A DNA stretch of 33,116 nt from the NCBI GenBank assembly GCA_048213135.1, contig PS015026.1, forward strand, positions 262,093 to 295,208, in the 5' to 3' direction. The notes beneath the pieces were generated by a model that saw only the letters and a program-made list of their open reading frames with translations, did not search any database and was not told the origin of the DNA. The first letter of the stretch is position 1. Every line of letters starts with the position of its first letter. Origin of the DNA: Reclinomonas americana ATCC 50394. Its lineage: Eukaryota > Jakobida > Jakobea > Jakobida. This document shows positions 20,255 through 31,162 of this stretch, piece after piece. The translations under genes were made by a program, and so were the position numbers.

Positions 20255-22402
20255 ATGACTTCACACGCAGTTCCGCTGACCATCGAAGGCCTCGAATCCA
20301 TTGCGCGATCGCACTGCCGACCCGCACACTCGCAGTGGACGATCGTCGGCAGAATCGGGTTCTCTCCGAAGACCGATGCTCCCTTGCTCACTCGCGATGG
20401 TCGCCGTGAGCGATTCGTCATCACGGTGAACGACAAGACGGTGAGTCACGCTGTGGTGGGCAGGCATGAATGCCGCGCGATCTGATGCGCAAGCATTGCA
20501 GGGCTCTGTGGAGGTACTCGCGTTTCAGAATGCGAGACAGCGTGGTCCAGCGTCGGAGCTGTTTACGCGAACGCATCGCGACCTCGTAGAGGGCACGCTG
20601 GTGCGAATCACTGGCGCATTCACTGGCGGACCGGCGAATAGGGCCCAGCTGCAGTACAATCCCGACTTCGGAACCTCGATTTACTTGCATGCGGCGTCCG
20701 ACGTGCAAGTGTTGGAGGTTTGTACGTGCCGACGACGATCCATCGAGTGGTGGCTGACGACACAACATGTACATGCAGCCGTCGGAGGTGCAAAAGTACG
20801 AGAAAGTGGCTGTCACTCATGAGGTGCACGAACCGCGAGTTCCACTCCGCTCGATTTGTCGGGCGCCCCTGGAGCAGCTCACAAAGCCGTCGATCGTGGC
20901 ATACGCCGGGGTCATCATCGACATGGACAAGGAAGGGGAGAAGCATGCACACCTGCGCAATGTCGTGATCGCAGAGCCTGACGAGCAGCTCAATGTCCGC
21001 ACTTGCGATGCCGACGCATTGCTGTCCGCAGCACGAAAAGTAAGTTCCTGATAATGCCAGCGCTGAGAGAAACTGTTGTTGGGCCCGGGAGCACTGACGC
21101 GCACGTGGAACTGTGTCGCAGGTGAGGCTGCTCGTGTGGGACCAGCCGTGGCCGTACAAGTTGGGAGACGTGATTTGTGTGTCTCGAGTCACGATTCACA
21201 CCGAGGGGTACGGTGCCACGGCGACGATCGACGTGCCCGAATCATCGCCGATTGCCGAGATTCCTCACGACGACGAACAGGCGGCCAAGTACACCTTGTG
21301 GTGGAACAGACTCTGCGAGACGTTTCCGCCGCCGCAGGAAGGGGGACTCGGCACACAAGTGCACATGCCGTACGACGTGGCAACGGTGTTTTCGATGATT
21401 CGCGATATCCGTCTCGGCGACGCGTCCGAGCCAGCGACGCCGACGGGCTCGCAGGATCACGACGACGTGCGTACAGTTGCAAGCGTCACCGCAGCCGCGC
21501 CGAGTTCGCCCAGTTCCACTGACATCGACATCCCACGCTCACACCACATTGTGAAGACTTCGAAGCGCATCAGCCTGCACCAGCTGCAGCGACTGGCGGC
21601 GGAGGAGATGACGCTGGCGGTGGCAAGGGAGAAGATTATTGCAGCTGGCAGCGGAGGAGTAGAAGCGCCACCGCTCTTTGCGGTCGCGGCCATTGTGGAC
21701 GTCACCAATATCACGTTTGTTCCGAGCTGCGAATTTTGCTCGCTGCCAGTGGAGGAACTAGCCAGCTCGCGTCCCCACAGCCACGTCCTGGACGATGCCG
21801 ACGAGAGCAGTATCGTTTACCACTGCAAGAGATGCAACAGGGACCAGCATTCGCCACCAGCAAGGTATGTGCTGGAAGAGGGCTCTTCTTGCTCGCAGAG
21901 TGTTCTCTCATATCGTGCAAAATGCAGAGTGATGCTGGACGCCCATTTGGAGGACGCATCCATCTCTCCCCGGCGCCAGATAGCACACTTGGATTGCGGC
22001 ATGACAGAGCACTTGTTCCGTGCCTGCTTTGCGCCTCGCGCCGGCACCACTGCCACCGAGCAATTCAACAATCTCGTGAGCGACAAGACACAGCAGGTCT
22101 GGCGCTCGATCGCGTGCGCATGCGCGGTGCGAGAGGTCGTTTCTGATCTCGATGTGTCGCAGAACGGGGGCGTGTTCTCGAGGGCCGTGCACGAACTGTG
22201 CAGTCCATTGCTGTACGGCCGCCGCTGGTTCAAATTCGGCTTTGCGTACCCGGCGGTGGCGCACGACATCTTGGACGATGCACGACACGAGCTGTGGCGG
22301 GTGACCAGCCTGGAGGAGTGCGACGTACCAGCGTGGACCAAGCCGGAGTACTTGTCCCGGTTGCAAGCGTTGGCGCCGGTTGACCATGGCCATGAGCGAT
22401 AA
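20255..22402 (+). CDS. RPA1: Replication protein A large-subunit-like protein (RPA1 family) lacking the N-terminal 70N domain
   Basis: Exons 20255-20440, 20502-20717, 20779-21039, 21122-21864 and 21928-22402 give 626 residues with all phases closed. RPA binds single-stranded DNA during replication and repair. The first OB fold begins at residue 28 (WTIVGRI) with RFVITVNDKTGSVEVLAFQN and TLVRITGAF. A second OB fold follows (VAYAGVIIDMDKEGEK; VRLLVWDQPW; KLGDVICVSRVTI). The C-terminal fold carries a zinc ribbon, CEFC ... YHCKRCNRD, then VMLDAHLEDAS, matching the RPA1 DBD-C order. Only 27 residues precede the first OB fold, so the protein-interaction 70N domain and linker of animal RPA1 are absent, while the region before the zinc ribbon is long and Ser-rich. 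A paralogue such as MEIOB is an alternative; the zinc ribbon favours RPA1. Confidence 0.82.
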
Positions 22403-23242
22403 CAACGACGTGGTTCTCTATTATAACTGATTCGCCTCGACAACACAGCGAGGGATCGAATGAACTGAGCAAGAAACAAGCGATCGCTGATTTCCGATGA
22501 CGGAAATGCAATTCACGTCCGATCGCTCTGATGATCAGCAGCGATGTATGAGTAAGAGAATGCGCATGCGCGAATGTTGCTGCTGCATGCGATTGCAGAC
22601 TCGATCGTTGCGGCGCCTGTTTTCCCGTGGATCAATGCATCACTGTCTTTTCGCATTTCCGACGTGTTTCTCCGTGAACCGAAAGTTGCATTCTGCAGAC
22701 TGGAAACTCACACCCCACACCACGCACCTGCACGTCAGCAGTGCATGTTGATTCGTACGCGTGACAGTCGCGTCGAAATCCATCAATGCGTGTCCGGTTT
22801 CTTTGTTTTATTGCGCAAGCACAACAACACATCGACGGTCGTGGCGGTTCACGCCCGCGCTTCGTCGTGACCAAACTCATTCATCCTCGTGCAGGCTCGC
22901 TCTCAACCGCTCGCTCCCTTTGTCACTCACACACTGCACGAGCGCGCGTGCGCGTGCACCAGTGCATTGTCGTGAAATCGCTTGCTTCCTCCCCCCTCTC
23001 TCTTCCTTGCGCCCAGTGTTGCTGTGTGCATAAAACTAGACACGCGAGAGAGTGCGTGTGTGTGAGAGAGAGAGAGAGAGCATGCGACCCTTGATTCATG
23101 CCATCCGCTTGCGATGGAATCGGTGTGCGCGCGCTTTTCTGTCTCTCTCTCGTTGTCTTGCTCACCGACTGCAGCACTCACTCTCTAACATAACAACAGT
23201 CGCCCACTGACGACTCTCTTCGCATTGTGTCTGACGACTGCA
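22403..23242. other. 840-bp intergenic region
   Basis: No convincing gene. It holds the 3' flank of the RPA1-like gene, a GA microsatellite (about 23063-23080) and an AT-richer GCATAAAACTAG stretch near 23028 that could be promoter-related. Short frames here lack codon character and splice support. Confidence 0.4.
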
Positions 23243-23534
23243 ATGGCCACTGCGCTCATGCTGCTTCTCCTCTCGTCCTCCTCGAGTGGAGTTGCGCTGA
23301 TGGGTCCTGGCAGATCGACCTCGACGACTTCTCCTCTGTCGTCGTCGTCGTCTTCTGCCACTGCCTCTGTGACCCCGCGTGTGCCAGCTGCGTCCTCTTT
23401 GCTCATGTCATCGCATGTGGCCTCGCAATCGCCGGCTGCCTTTGCTGCAAAACCCGCCCTGACCGATCGTCTGCGTGATTTCGCTGCTGGTCTCCTACAG
23501 CCGCACATTTACTTGCCTCGAGGTTGGCGTTTTG

Positions 23535-23566
<32 letters not shown>

Positions 23567-24993
23567 TCCTTCTCGCAGTGCACTGCTTGTGCTTGGTCGC
23601 AGTGAGTCGCTGCGTGTTTGCGTGCGCACACCCTGACTCGATTCGAACTTTTGCAGTGCTGCTGCCGTATGAGACCCAGGAGCGACTTGGCGCTTTGTTG
23701 ACGCAGTTCGATGGACCTTTGCCGCGGCCGCTGCTGTTTACCGAGTTCTCTGGGGCCTTTACGGACTTTCTGGATAACTGGATGTGCTCGGTGCTCAAGT
23801 ACAAGGTGCACGAGTCGTTTGGCGTGGTGATTCTGGCGTGGAGTGCCGAGGCGGCCGAGCACGCCATGAAGTTGTATTCTGCGTCCGGTCGTATCGCCGT
23901 CTTTTACGATCCTACATGGTTTGCCCCTCCTCCCCGATGGCTTGTCGAGTCGGTGTGTCTTCTAACCACGTGGCACGCAGGTTCAACATGGATGAGGATG
24001 CCGCCAGTTTCAACACGCCCGTGTACAACCAGTCGCTTCGAGCCCGCGATCCGCTGTTCATGTATGCGGTTCGTCTCCTCGCTCTTGTCTCGCATCCTCG
24101 ACTCCCCGTTCACCTGTTGTTGCGCAGCTGAAGCGCGGACACCCCGTCATGCATGCCGACGCCGACACCACCTTCACCACGCCAATGAGCTTGTTCCCCG
24201 ACGTGCGACAGTGTGACATGGCGTTTGCGATCGACGACGAGTTCGGCTTTGGCGATCAACTGACTCACGAAGAGATCGACTTTTCGATGCGGAAGCCATG
24301 TTTCGTGCTCACTCTCTCGCTCTCTTGCATTGACTCGCGTGCCGTGCCTGACCAACAACGATGCAGATATGGTGAATGGCGGCTCGTGGTTTGCTGCACC
24401 GACCACACGCACCATCGAGTTCTTCGACTTGTGGATTCGTTTGAGTGGTCAGGCACCAATGGCCAACGACCAAGTGTCGCTGCGAGGTTGGTTCTTTTGT
24501 CCCCTTTTCCTGCTCTCTTCTGTTTCACTCGTCACTGACGCCGTGCACAGAGGCGCTGAAGCCTGCCAAGTATCGCGGAATGGCCGATCTGAGACCATTC
24601 GCCGACGGGCAGCAGCTGTACCGCGACCTGCAGGCCGACATGGACACGGTGGCTGGCGAGACCACCTTTCAGATGTGTTGTTTGCCCGCGCTGCAGTTTC
24701 CCAGTGGTGCGCTACAGAGAGGGCGCGAGCGACAACCACTGCTGTGTGCACGTCTGACTTTCGTCGCATGCACAGGTCACTTCCTCTTCCGCTTCACGGA
24801 ACAGTTCAATCAATTCGGCGGCCCGCAGGCCGCACTCCTTTACCACTTCAATTTTGTCAGATCGCACCAGGAGAAGCTCCAACGTGTTAAGGAGCTGTTC
24901 CCGGAGCAGTGGTTGTTGGAGTACGAGCCGCAGACGTGCAAGCGACTAATCGTCGAGTTGCATGCGGCGGCGAGAAAACAACATCGTAAGTGA
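23243..24993 (+). CDS. DxD nucleotide-diphospho-sugar transferase, secretory pathway (paralogue of the next gene)
   Basis: The start is ATG 23243 with a hydrophobic N-terminus (MATALMLLLLSSSSSGVALM) that is a signal peptide or anchor, implying Golgi/ER lumenal action. After a TTTC-repeat intron (23523-23656): LLPYETQERLGALLTQFDG, EFSGAFTDFLDNW, VLKYKVHESFGVVILAW, RIAVFYDPTWFNMDE. The catalytic DxD is in VMHADADTTFTTP followed by CDMAFAIDDEFGFGDQ; then VNGGSWFAAPTTRTIEFF and MANDQVSL. This matches the plant RRA/XGD-type nucleotide-diphospho-sugar transferase family (DADV-F, N-x-G-x-x-F-x-x-P, ND-Q). Sugar and acceptor cannot be told. It ends HRK at TGA 24991-24993, 42 bp before the stop of its convergent paralogue. 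The stop overlaps a GTAAGT, so a further splice is possible but not needed. Confidence 0.8.
23536..23568. repeat. TTTC tetranucleotide repeat in intron 1
   Basis: About eight TTTC units immediately upstream of a further pyrimidine-rich stretch inside the first intron of the glycosyltransferase gene. Confidence 0.85.
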
Positions 24994-25035
24994 ACTTTAA
25001 TAGATACACAACCCTTCTTGTGCTCTCCCCCTTCG

Positions 25036-26879
25036 TTATGCTGGTGTCACCAGCCGTAACCTCCGTTCTTCGCACTGATCGCGCTCCGATTCAACGAGCC
25101 ACAGTTCGGGGTACTGTGTGTGTGTGTACGTGTGTGACCAACCGACTTCGCGCACGACACGCAGCGGTGCACAATAACTCACCATCTCGCGCACTTTGTT
25201 GATCTTCTCGTCGTGCGACTTGAGAAAGTTCCAGTGCGCGGCGTCGACCTGCGCCAAGTTCTTGCTGTACTTTACCAGATCTTCGCGCTTGCGGAAGAGG
25301 AACCATCCTGGACGCGAGGCAGAAATTGATTGAGAAACAGTTGTGTGTGCACATCAGCAATCTCCTCACCGCTCGGATAGCGAATCACATTGAGTGTACA
25401 CACGCGCAGCTCCGTGTCCCCGGTGAACGTGGGCAGCGAGGCACTGCGCAGATGCTGTGCGGCCCAGTGATGGCGATCGCGAATCTCGACGGGTGTGGCG
25501 TCGCCCATGTAGGTCGTGGCCTTCAACACCTCTGCGATGCGCGGGTTTAGCGAGCTTGAAGATGCAGTGGCGGCGCACGCGCGCACGCACGCACGCACGC
25601 ACCTTGCATGGCGACTTGGTCGTTGCGATCCTGAAACTCACGTGAATCATTCGCTCGAATCCACTCCTCCATGAAGCGCTCGGTGCGGGCATTGGATATC
25701 GCGAACCACGTCCCGCAGTTGAACATGGCTGCAGTAAGGGTGAGTGAGTGTCCCCACATGGGAGGACTCAACGGCAGCGGCATGAGTTGCGAGCGCAACT
25801 CGGAGGCGAAAACGAAAAGTCGAAATCCTCTCGCACACCCGACCCGTGCTCCTCGTCGATCGCAAACGCCACGTCGCACTGATCCATGTCGGGAAAGTAG
25901 CGCACCGGCTTCACAAACGTCACATCGGCATCGGTGTGGAACACGGCATATCCACGGCGGATCTGCACGGCACGGGCGAGTGAGTGAGAGACAGACGATC
26001 GAAAAGTGTCGCGAGGCGATCGACCACCACACCATGTGCAACAGCAGCGGCTCACGCGACTTGCCGGCGGCGTTGTAGCGCTTCGTGTCAAACGTGTGCA
26101 CCTCCTCGTCCATGTCGAACCAGTCAAAGTCGTAAAACACTGCCAGACGACCCGGAGACGAGTACCTAGAGAATGAAACAAGGACAAAGGTGAGCGGGGA
26201 TGAGAAGGCGGCATGCAACGACATGAGCCGAGAACCGTGCAGCAAAGGTCTCGGCGGTGGCACGCGTGGTCACCAGCACGACAATACCAAACGTCTTGTC
26301 CATCTCGTGCTTGAGCACCGAGCACAGCCTGCACTGCGTCATGAGCGATGATGCGAACACCTTGTTGGGAGATTGCTCACTCACCAGTTCTCTAGGAAAT
26401 CCTGAAAGGCCGCCGAGCCATCGACCACAAGCAGAGGAGAATGCCGCGGAAACTGACTCAGAATGCGATCCAAGTGCTCCACCACCGTCGCCGGAAGATC
26501 CACCGGGAACGATACTGCAAATCTGCGATCAGCAATGTGCAAGGAAGGATGACACGTGGGCCCTCTCCGGCACTCAACATCTCTCATCGCCACGCACTGG
26601 TGGCGACGTCGGCACCTTGCCTCTCACTCGCGTCACCCAACGTCGCGCCGCCTGCACCTCTCTCGCCACCAGACCATCTCTGTCCTTCTCCGCAGCAGTC
26701 GACGATGCACTGCCTCCATTGCCGCTGAACAGCAGCACAAAGAGCACAACCAGAGCCAGAAGCACAATGGCCACCAGTGTGCAACATGCGCGTCGGCATG
26801 GGCGAGACGCGCCACTGCTCACAAGCATCTGTGGTGAGGGGTTCGGATTTTCATAGTCGTTTTTCGCGCCCACTCTCAT
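25036..26879 (-). CDS. Type II membrane DxD nucleotide-diphospho-sugar transferase (paralogue of the preceding gene)
   Basis: The N-terminus has a short basic segment then CTLVAIVLLALVVLFVLLFS, a clear type II signal anchor. The body aligns with the neighbour: LPATVVEHLDRILSQFP, AAFQDFLENW, VLKHEMDKTFGIVVLV, RLAVFYDFDWFDMDEE, AVFHTDADVTFVKP (DxD), CDVAFAIDEEHG, MFNCGTWFAISNARTERFM, DRNDQVAM, GWFLFRKREDLVKYSKN. It ends at TAA 25036 after an intron that yields YPELWLVESERDQCEE, parallel to FPEQWLLEYE in the neighbour. Introns after LLLHM and before MFNCG sit where the neighbour has introns; the second has a GTTGCG donor (25799). The start is ATG 26879, or possibly ATG 26828. Exact sugar specificity unknown. 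Confidence 0.82.
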
Positions 26880-26894
26880 TTTTTCGTTGGCGAG
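26880..26894. promoter_or_regulatory. 15-bp space between divergent start codons
   Basis: If the upstream minus ATG (26879) is used, only 15 bp separate it from the + ATG at 26895. If the minus gene begins at the in-frame ATG 26828, the gap is 66 bp, closer to the other divergent pairs here. Confidence 0.35.
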
Positions 26895-28698
26895 ATGGCA
26901 TCATCGTCGTCGTCATCAGTGGAAGACTGCTCATTGGAGTGGCTTCCACTGGAAGGCAATGGCGACAAGCGCGTGCCTGCTGTTGCGTGCCTTGCTTGCA
27001 CTCAAGTCATCAGTGGTTACATCACACTGAACTGATCGTCGTATCGTTGTAGACACTGGTCAGTGTGAAGCAACTGCAGGCGGCGCATCGTCGCGCAGAG
27101 AGGCAAGTGGGGGCGAAGCATGCGACCACGCTGCACCACATGCTGCACTGGTTGTGGGAGGCTGTGCGCGTGCAGGAGACCATCGAGTCGGCGGTGCAGC
27201 TGCGCGATCTGTACCGCGCGCAGTGTGCGTGTGAGCAGGTGGGCGCGATGCATGCGGATGCGCTGCGCACGAGGTACTTGCAGGCGTGGTTGATGGTGCT
27301 GGAGCGGCGCTTTGATGAGGCGCGCAAGGAGCTGCGTGAGCTGTATGCGGCGCAGAGGCGGCGACTGGGCGCGCTGCATGCGGACACACTGCGCACACTG
27401 TGCTTGGTGACTGCGGTGATCATCTTTGGCGATCTGGACTACAAGACTGCGCGACGACTGGTCGATCGCCTGGAGCGCACGGTGCGAGTGTGTGTGGAAG
27501 ATGATCTGCGCAGCTTGCTCGTTGCTGAGAGAATGTGAGTTGTCTTTGGTGCAGGTTCGCGACTTGTTTGGGGAGCAATGTACGCTCTTTGCCGATGTGG
27601 CGTACTATGCGGGCTGCGTGGCGGAGCACGAGCGGAGCTTTGGCGAGGCGCGCTCGCTCTTCTCGCTCTCAATGGCCGTGTACTCGCGGCTGTGTGGCGA
27701 CGCGCATCCGGCCACGTGGCGGTGCCGTCTGCGTATGGCGTCCATGGCGTTTCAGGAGGTGGGTTGCGGAGAGAGAGAGAGAGAGATCGCTTGTGGAGTG
27801 AGCACTCACATGGCTTGCAGGAGAACACGGCCGTCGCCGACTCACTGTACGCCGACTTGCTTCGCCAGTCGGAGATTGCGGCGTCGTCGCACCCCGATCG
27901 GTGTGTGCCTGCCTCTCTGCCACCTCTGGCTGCGTCGATTGCTGACTGGCGGTGTGCGCAGGGTGGCCATTCGGCAGTCTGCCGCCGCCTTTGTGTCGCA
28001 GGTGCATGCGCAGATCGACGTGGCCGACGGGTACATTCGGGAAAACATCACCGCGTGCACCGGCACATACGGCGACGAGCACCCACTCACGCTCTCGTCG
28101 CTCTCCAATCGAGCCATGCTGTGCATGGTGGCTGGCGACAATGACGGGTCGCGCGAGATCCTGCTCCGCCTGCTCCGCGTGCAAGACGCCGTGCTGGGAT
28201 CCGATGTTGCGCGCAGAGACAAATGATGAAAAATATGATGGTCGCGATTACTCATCGCCCTTTTCGCCGCAGCACCGTGACACACAACTGACGCTATTCC
28301 GCCTCATGACGATTGCTCGTGAGCGCGGCGACAAGCGCGATGCCGAGGAGTACCTGGGACGTATTCGGGCCAACGCCGAGGCCATGGAAGACCGCATGTC
28401 GCGCAGCCGGCAGGTGGCACTCAAAGCCGCCAAGGAGTCGGGCATGCCGTGCCTGTTCCCGCCGCAGGTGGACCGCCTGTTCAGCACTGAGGAGCGGGAT
28501 GGCGGTGACGATGACGAGGAGGGACTGGAGCATGGCCACGGTGAGGATGGCGACTGTGCGACGTGCGCACGCACCAAGCCCAACATGGCCAATCGGTCGC
28601 TGGCGGGCCGTCTGATCACCATTGGCTTCCTGCCGCTCATTCTCGTGGTGCTCGCCGTGCTGTTCCGCAAGTACTGGTTGCCCAACTCCTTGATGTGA
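26895..28698 (+). CDS. TPR-repeat protein with C-terminal membrane anchor
   Basis: The start is ATG 26895 (MASSSSSSVEDCSLEWLPLE). Exons then give repeated helical pairs with kinesin-light-chain-type TPR signatures: RQVGAKHATTLHHMLHWLW; EQVGAMHADALRTRYLQAWL; RRLGALHADTLRTLCLV; CGDAHPATWRCRLRMASM; YGDEHPLTLSSLSNRAMLCM. The G-x-x-H-x-x-T-L pattern recurs about every 42 residues. The last exon (joined by a GTTGCG donor at 28206) has ARERGDKRDAEEYLGRI, an acidic/His linker and a hydrophobic tail, RLITIGFLPLILVVLAVLF, followed by RKYWLPNSLM. That layout suggests a tail-anchored cytosolic adaptor on ER, mitochondria or peroxisome. One intron is ambiguous (27488 GTGTGT, or a 34-nt GTTGCT version). 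It converges on the next gene, 122 bp apart. Confidence 0.75.
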
Positions 28699-28820
28699 AG
28701 AGGGAAAAAACCCCAACGAAAGTGGCGTCGAGACATTGATTACAAAAACATGCCGGTGTCATTCATTTTTCATTGGGGCAACAAACATTCTATGGCACAA
28801 AATTTTTTCCTCTCCCTTCC

Positions 28821-30758
28821 TCATCGAGCACGAGCGGGACTGCTCGCAACATCTGCTGCGTGCAGGTACGACGAAGGCGACTGGCCGATGGAGCCGACAT
28901 GGGAACGGAGGATTTCCATGAGGTGCGCATTGCGCTTCCGTTCCACGTCGAGCTGCGTCTCGGCATCCGCCTTCTCCCGCTCCAGTCGCGCAACGCGAGA
29001 CTCGAGCAGAGTGACCCTCTCGCTGATGCACTGCGTTTGCATCGTGGCCATGAGCGCCTCCAGCGCCGCCACGCGCTTCTCCACGGCACCACTGGCCGCC
29101 GGCGAAAACAGCGAGGATGACGCCATTTGGTCTCCAGCACGCGGACTCCTGCCGCTGTTGCTGCCACTGCCAGCACCGGATGGCGACAGCCGCGGCAGTG
29201 AGGCACGGCGAGTCAGCTTGTGTGGTGAGAGCAATCCGGCTCCGCTGTCGCCGCCCTCGGCAAACGACACTTGAATGGACCGACGGCGAGTCGACTGAGC
29301 GCCCGGCGTCATGAACCCAGGCGTGCGCGGCGACAGCGTGCCCACCGACCACGTGTCCTCCGAGTCGGCCTCCACATCGATCGACAGCTGCGGGCGACCG
29401 TCGCCCTCTCCATCGCCACCATCCTCTTCGCCGTCCTCGTGTCGGTTGGCGTACGCCTCAATGATGCGCTGCGCCGTCGTCACCTGCGTGTCGGTGATCG
29501 TGGCATACAGTTCCGCGTCCTCAAACGGCGCCAACTCGTGCAGCGTCACCGACGCCGGGTCAACCACCAGATCGGTGCTGCGCGTCAGATCGAACTGCGG
29601 TCGGCGCGGCGGGTTGTCGTTCTCGTTCCACGCATAGTCAAACGAGTGCAACAGACGGGCCTCCAGAGTGCGCGCATTCGCCAGTGTGGCGGTGCACGGC
29701 ACCGAGCCAGTGACACAGTAGCGCACCCAGATCTCGAGTCCGCTCTCCAGTGCGTCGCACATCAGGCGCCTGTGCATGTGGGGAGGGAGGGAGAGGAGGA
29801 GGAGGTGAGTGTTGGCGACCTCAGCAGATTTCTTCTTTCTTGCGCGCATGTCGCACCTGAGCTTGTCGTTGCTGCAGGCATTGTAGTACAGCGACGAGAC
29901 GCGATAGCCGAGGACCGAGCAGGCGCGCACATAACACACACCCCAGCTGTCGGTCTCCACATCGTGCACGGCGAGCTCGACCACACCCGGCTGCTCCGGC
30001 GCCTTGATGCCCTGATTGTCGACCACGGGGCGGCGGCGATTCGACATGCGATCAAAGCGCAGACCACGCTCACGCAGCGACGGGCCATCCTCGGACGACA
30101 GCAGGCGCTGCCAGTTGGCAAACTGCCAGCCGCTCTGATCCAGCACCGCATCGGCATACTTTTCGCGCAAGTACCGCCGACGCAGACGCAAGCCGCCCGC
30201 CGTCTTGAAGAACGTCAGGCCGCAGTCGCCCTCCAGATGCACGCCCAGCGCACCAGCATACGTGCCAATGACAATACCCCAGCGGGCATCGGAGAGCTGC
30301 TGCACGCGGTCGCCCGGCTTCACTTGCCACTCGGCTAGGCACTTGTCGGCCTCCGTGTGCATCTCATACGCCTGGCCCGTCTTGCTGCAATAGGTGCACT
30401 TGGAGGCGCCTTCCGTGGGCACAATACGCACTCGGCGCAAGCGGTAAAATTCCTCGTGAGCGCGCACTCCGCGGTAGCATCGCGCGCCGCCTTCGCCGTC
30501 AAACTGAAAGTACAACTCGCCATCGTCGACTCCGACGCCCACAATGGTGGCCAGACGCGAGATGTTCTCCTCAGTGAGGTGCTCCTGCGCGCGTGGCAAT
30601 GTGGTGAGTGACTGAGAGAGGGAGAGGGAGAGAGAGTGGGGAGACGCAACAATCACGTTGACGACTTGTCCGCGTCGGAAAAAGTCACCAAAGCGCAGGC
30701 ACGCGGCATCCGACGTGCGCACTGGGATGATCTGTCCTTCAGTAGTGCAGTACTGCAT
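28821..30758 (-). CDS. 594-residue protein with CxxC/HxC cluster, beta-rich domains and C-terminal coiled coil; function unknown
   Basis: The start is ATG 30758. Exons 30651-30758, 29857-30584 and 28821-29769 keep frame; introns 30585-30650 (GTTGCGT donor) and 29770-29856 (GTGCGA donor). The N-terminal half has short beta-barrel-like modules (GELYFQFDGEGGARCYRGV; VKPGDRVQQLSDARWGIVIG; GVHLEGDCGLTFFK), suggesting SH3/Tudor/KOW-like folds. A cluster CTYCSKTGQAYEMHTEADKC (C-x2-C-x9-H-x6-C) could bind zinc. The centre (GVVELAVHDVETDSWGVCYV; LEIWVRYCVTGSVP) may be a further beta domain. The C-terminal third is Ser/Pro-rich with repeated S-P sites (TLSPRTPGFMTPG) and ends in a coiled coil (VEKRVAALEALMATMQTQC; ERVTLLESRVARLEREKAD). 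Family not recognised; no enzyme motif seen. Confidence 0.7.
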   Translation of the reverse strand: MQYCTTEGQIIPVRTSDAACLRFGDFFRRGQVVNVIVASPHSLSLSLSQSLTTLPRAQEHLTEENISRLATIVGVGVDDGELYFQFDGEGGARCYRGVRAHEEFYRLRRVRIVPTEGASKCTYCSKTGQAYEMHTEADKCLAEWQVKPGDRVQQLSDARWGIVIGTYAGALGVHLEGDCGLTFFKTAGGLRLRRRYLREKYADAVLDQSGWQFANWQRLLSSEDGPSLRERGLRFDRMSNRRRPVVDNQGIKAPEQPGVVELAVHDVETDSWGVCYVRACSVLGYRVSSLYYNACSNDKLRCDMRARKKKSAEVANTHLLLLSLPPHMHRRLMCDALESGLEIWVRYCVTGSVPCTATLANARTLEARLLHSFDYAWNENDNPPRRPQFDLTRSTDLVVDPASVTLHELAPFEDAELYATITDTQVTTAQRIIEAYANRHEDGEEDGGDGEGDGRPQLSIDVEADSEDTWSVGTLSPRTPGFMTPGAQSTRRRSIQVSFAEGGDSGAGLLSPHKLTRRASLPRLSPSGAGSGSNSGRSPRAGDQMASSSLFSPAASGAVEKRVAALEALMATMQTQCISERVTLLESRVARLEREKADAETQLDVERKRNAHLMEILRSHVGSIGQSPSSYLHAADVASSPARAR

Positions 30759-31133
30759 GTGGTGACGTCTCTCTCGTTCTCCTCAAACACACAATGACCA
30801 GTGCACCGAAAAACGACATTGCGGTTTTTTTGTCGGGGAGCGAAGTTTTTTGTCCTGTCGACGCTTTTGATGGCTCGGTTGTGGATTCTTGCACAGAGAA
30901 AGCCAGGCCCGTGACTCGCACTGGCGACGTGTGAGTAGTGCGATCACAAGCGGGACCGAATTCAAACCGGGGGAAACGAGTTCGAGTTCGAGTTCAAACG
31001 GATGGATTTTGTGGACGTGGAAGTCGACCTCCAAGTCGAGCGATCCGCAGCGTCAAATACGGGCGAAGCTAGTCAGCTGTTCATGTCTGGTCTGGTCGCA
31101 GACGTGGATTTCGAAGCCGGGCATATATATCGA

Positions 31134-31162
31134 CGATATCGGCCGCGGGTCTTCCGATATCG
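31134..31162. repeat. Inverted repeat CGATATCGG / CCGATATCG
   Basis: Perfect 9-bp arms (31134-31142 and 31154-31162) with an 11-base GC-rich spacer, in the long divergent intergenic region. It might be a hairpin or a dimeric regulator site. Confidence 0.6.

Noticed and set aside
22403-23242. tRNA, 5S or small RNA gene
   Set aside because: I could not fold a cloverleaf or find A/B boxes by eye; no support.
29271-30338. 355-residue + open frame
   Set aside because: Antisense shadow of the minus gene 28821-30758; Arg/His-rich composition typical of a reversed GC-rich coding strand.
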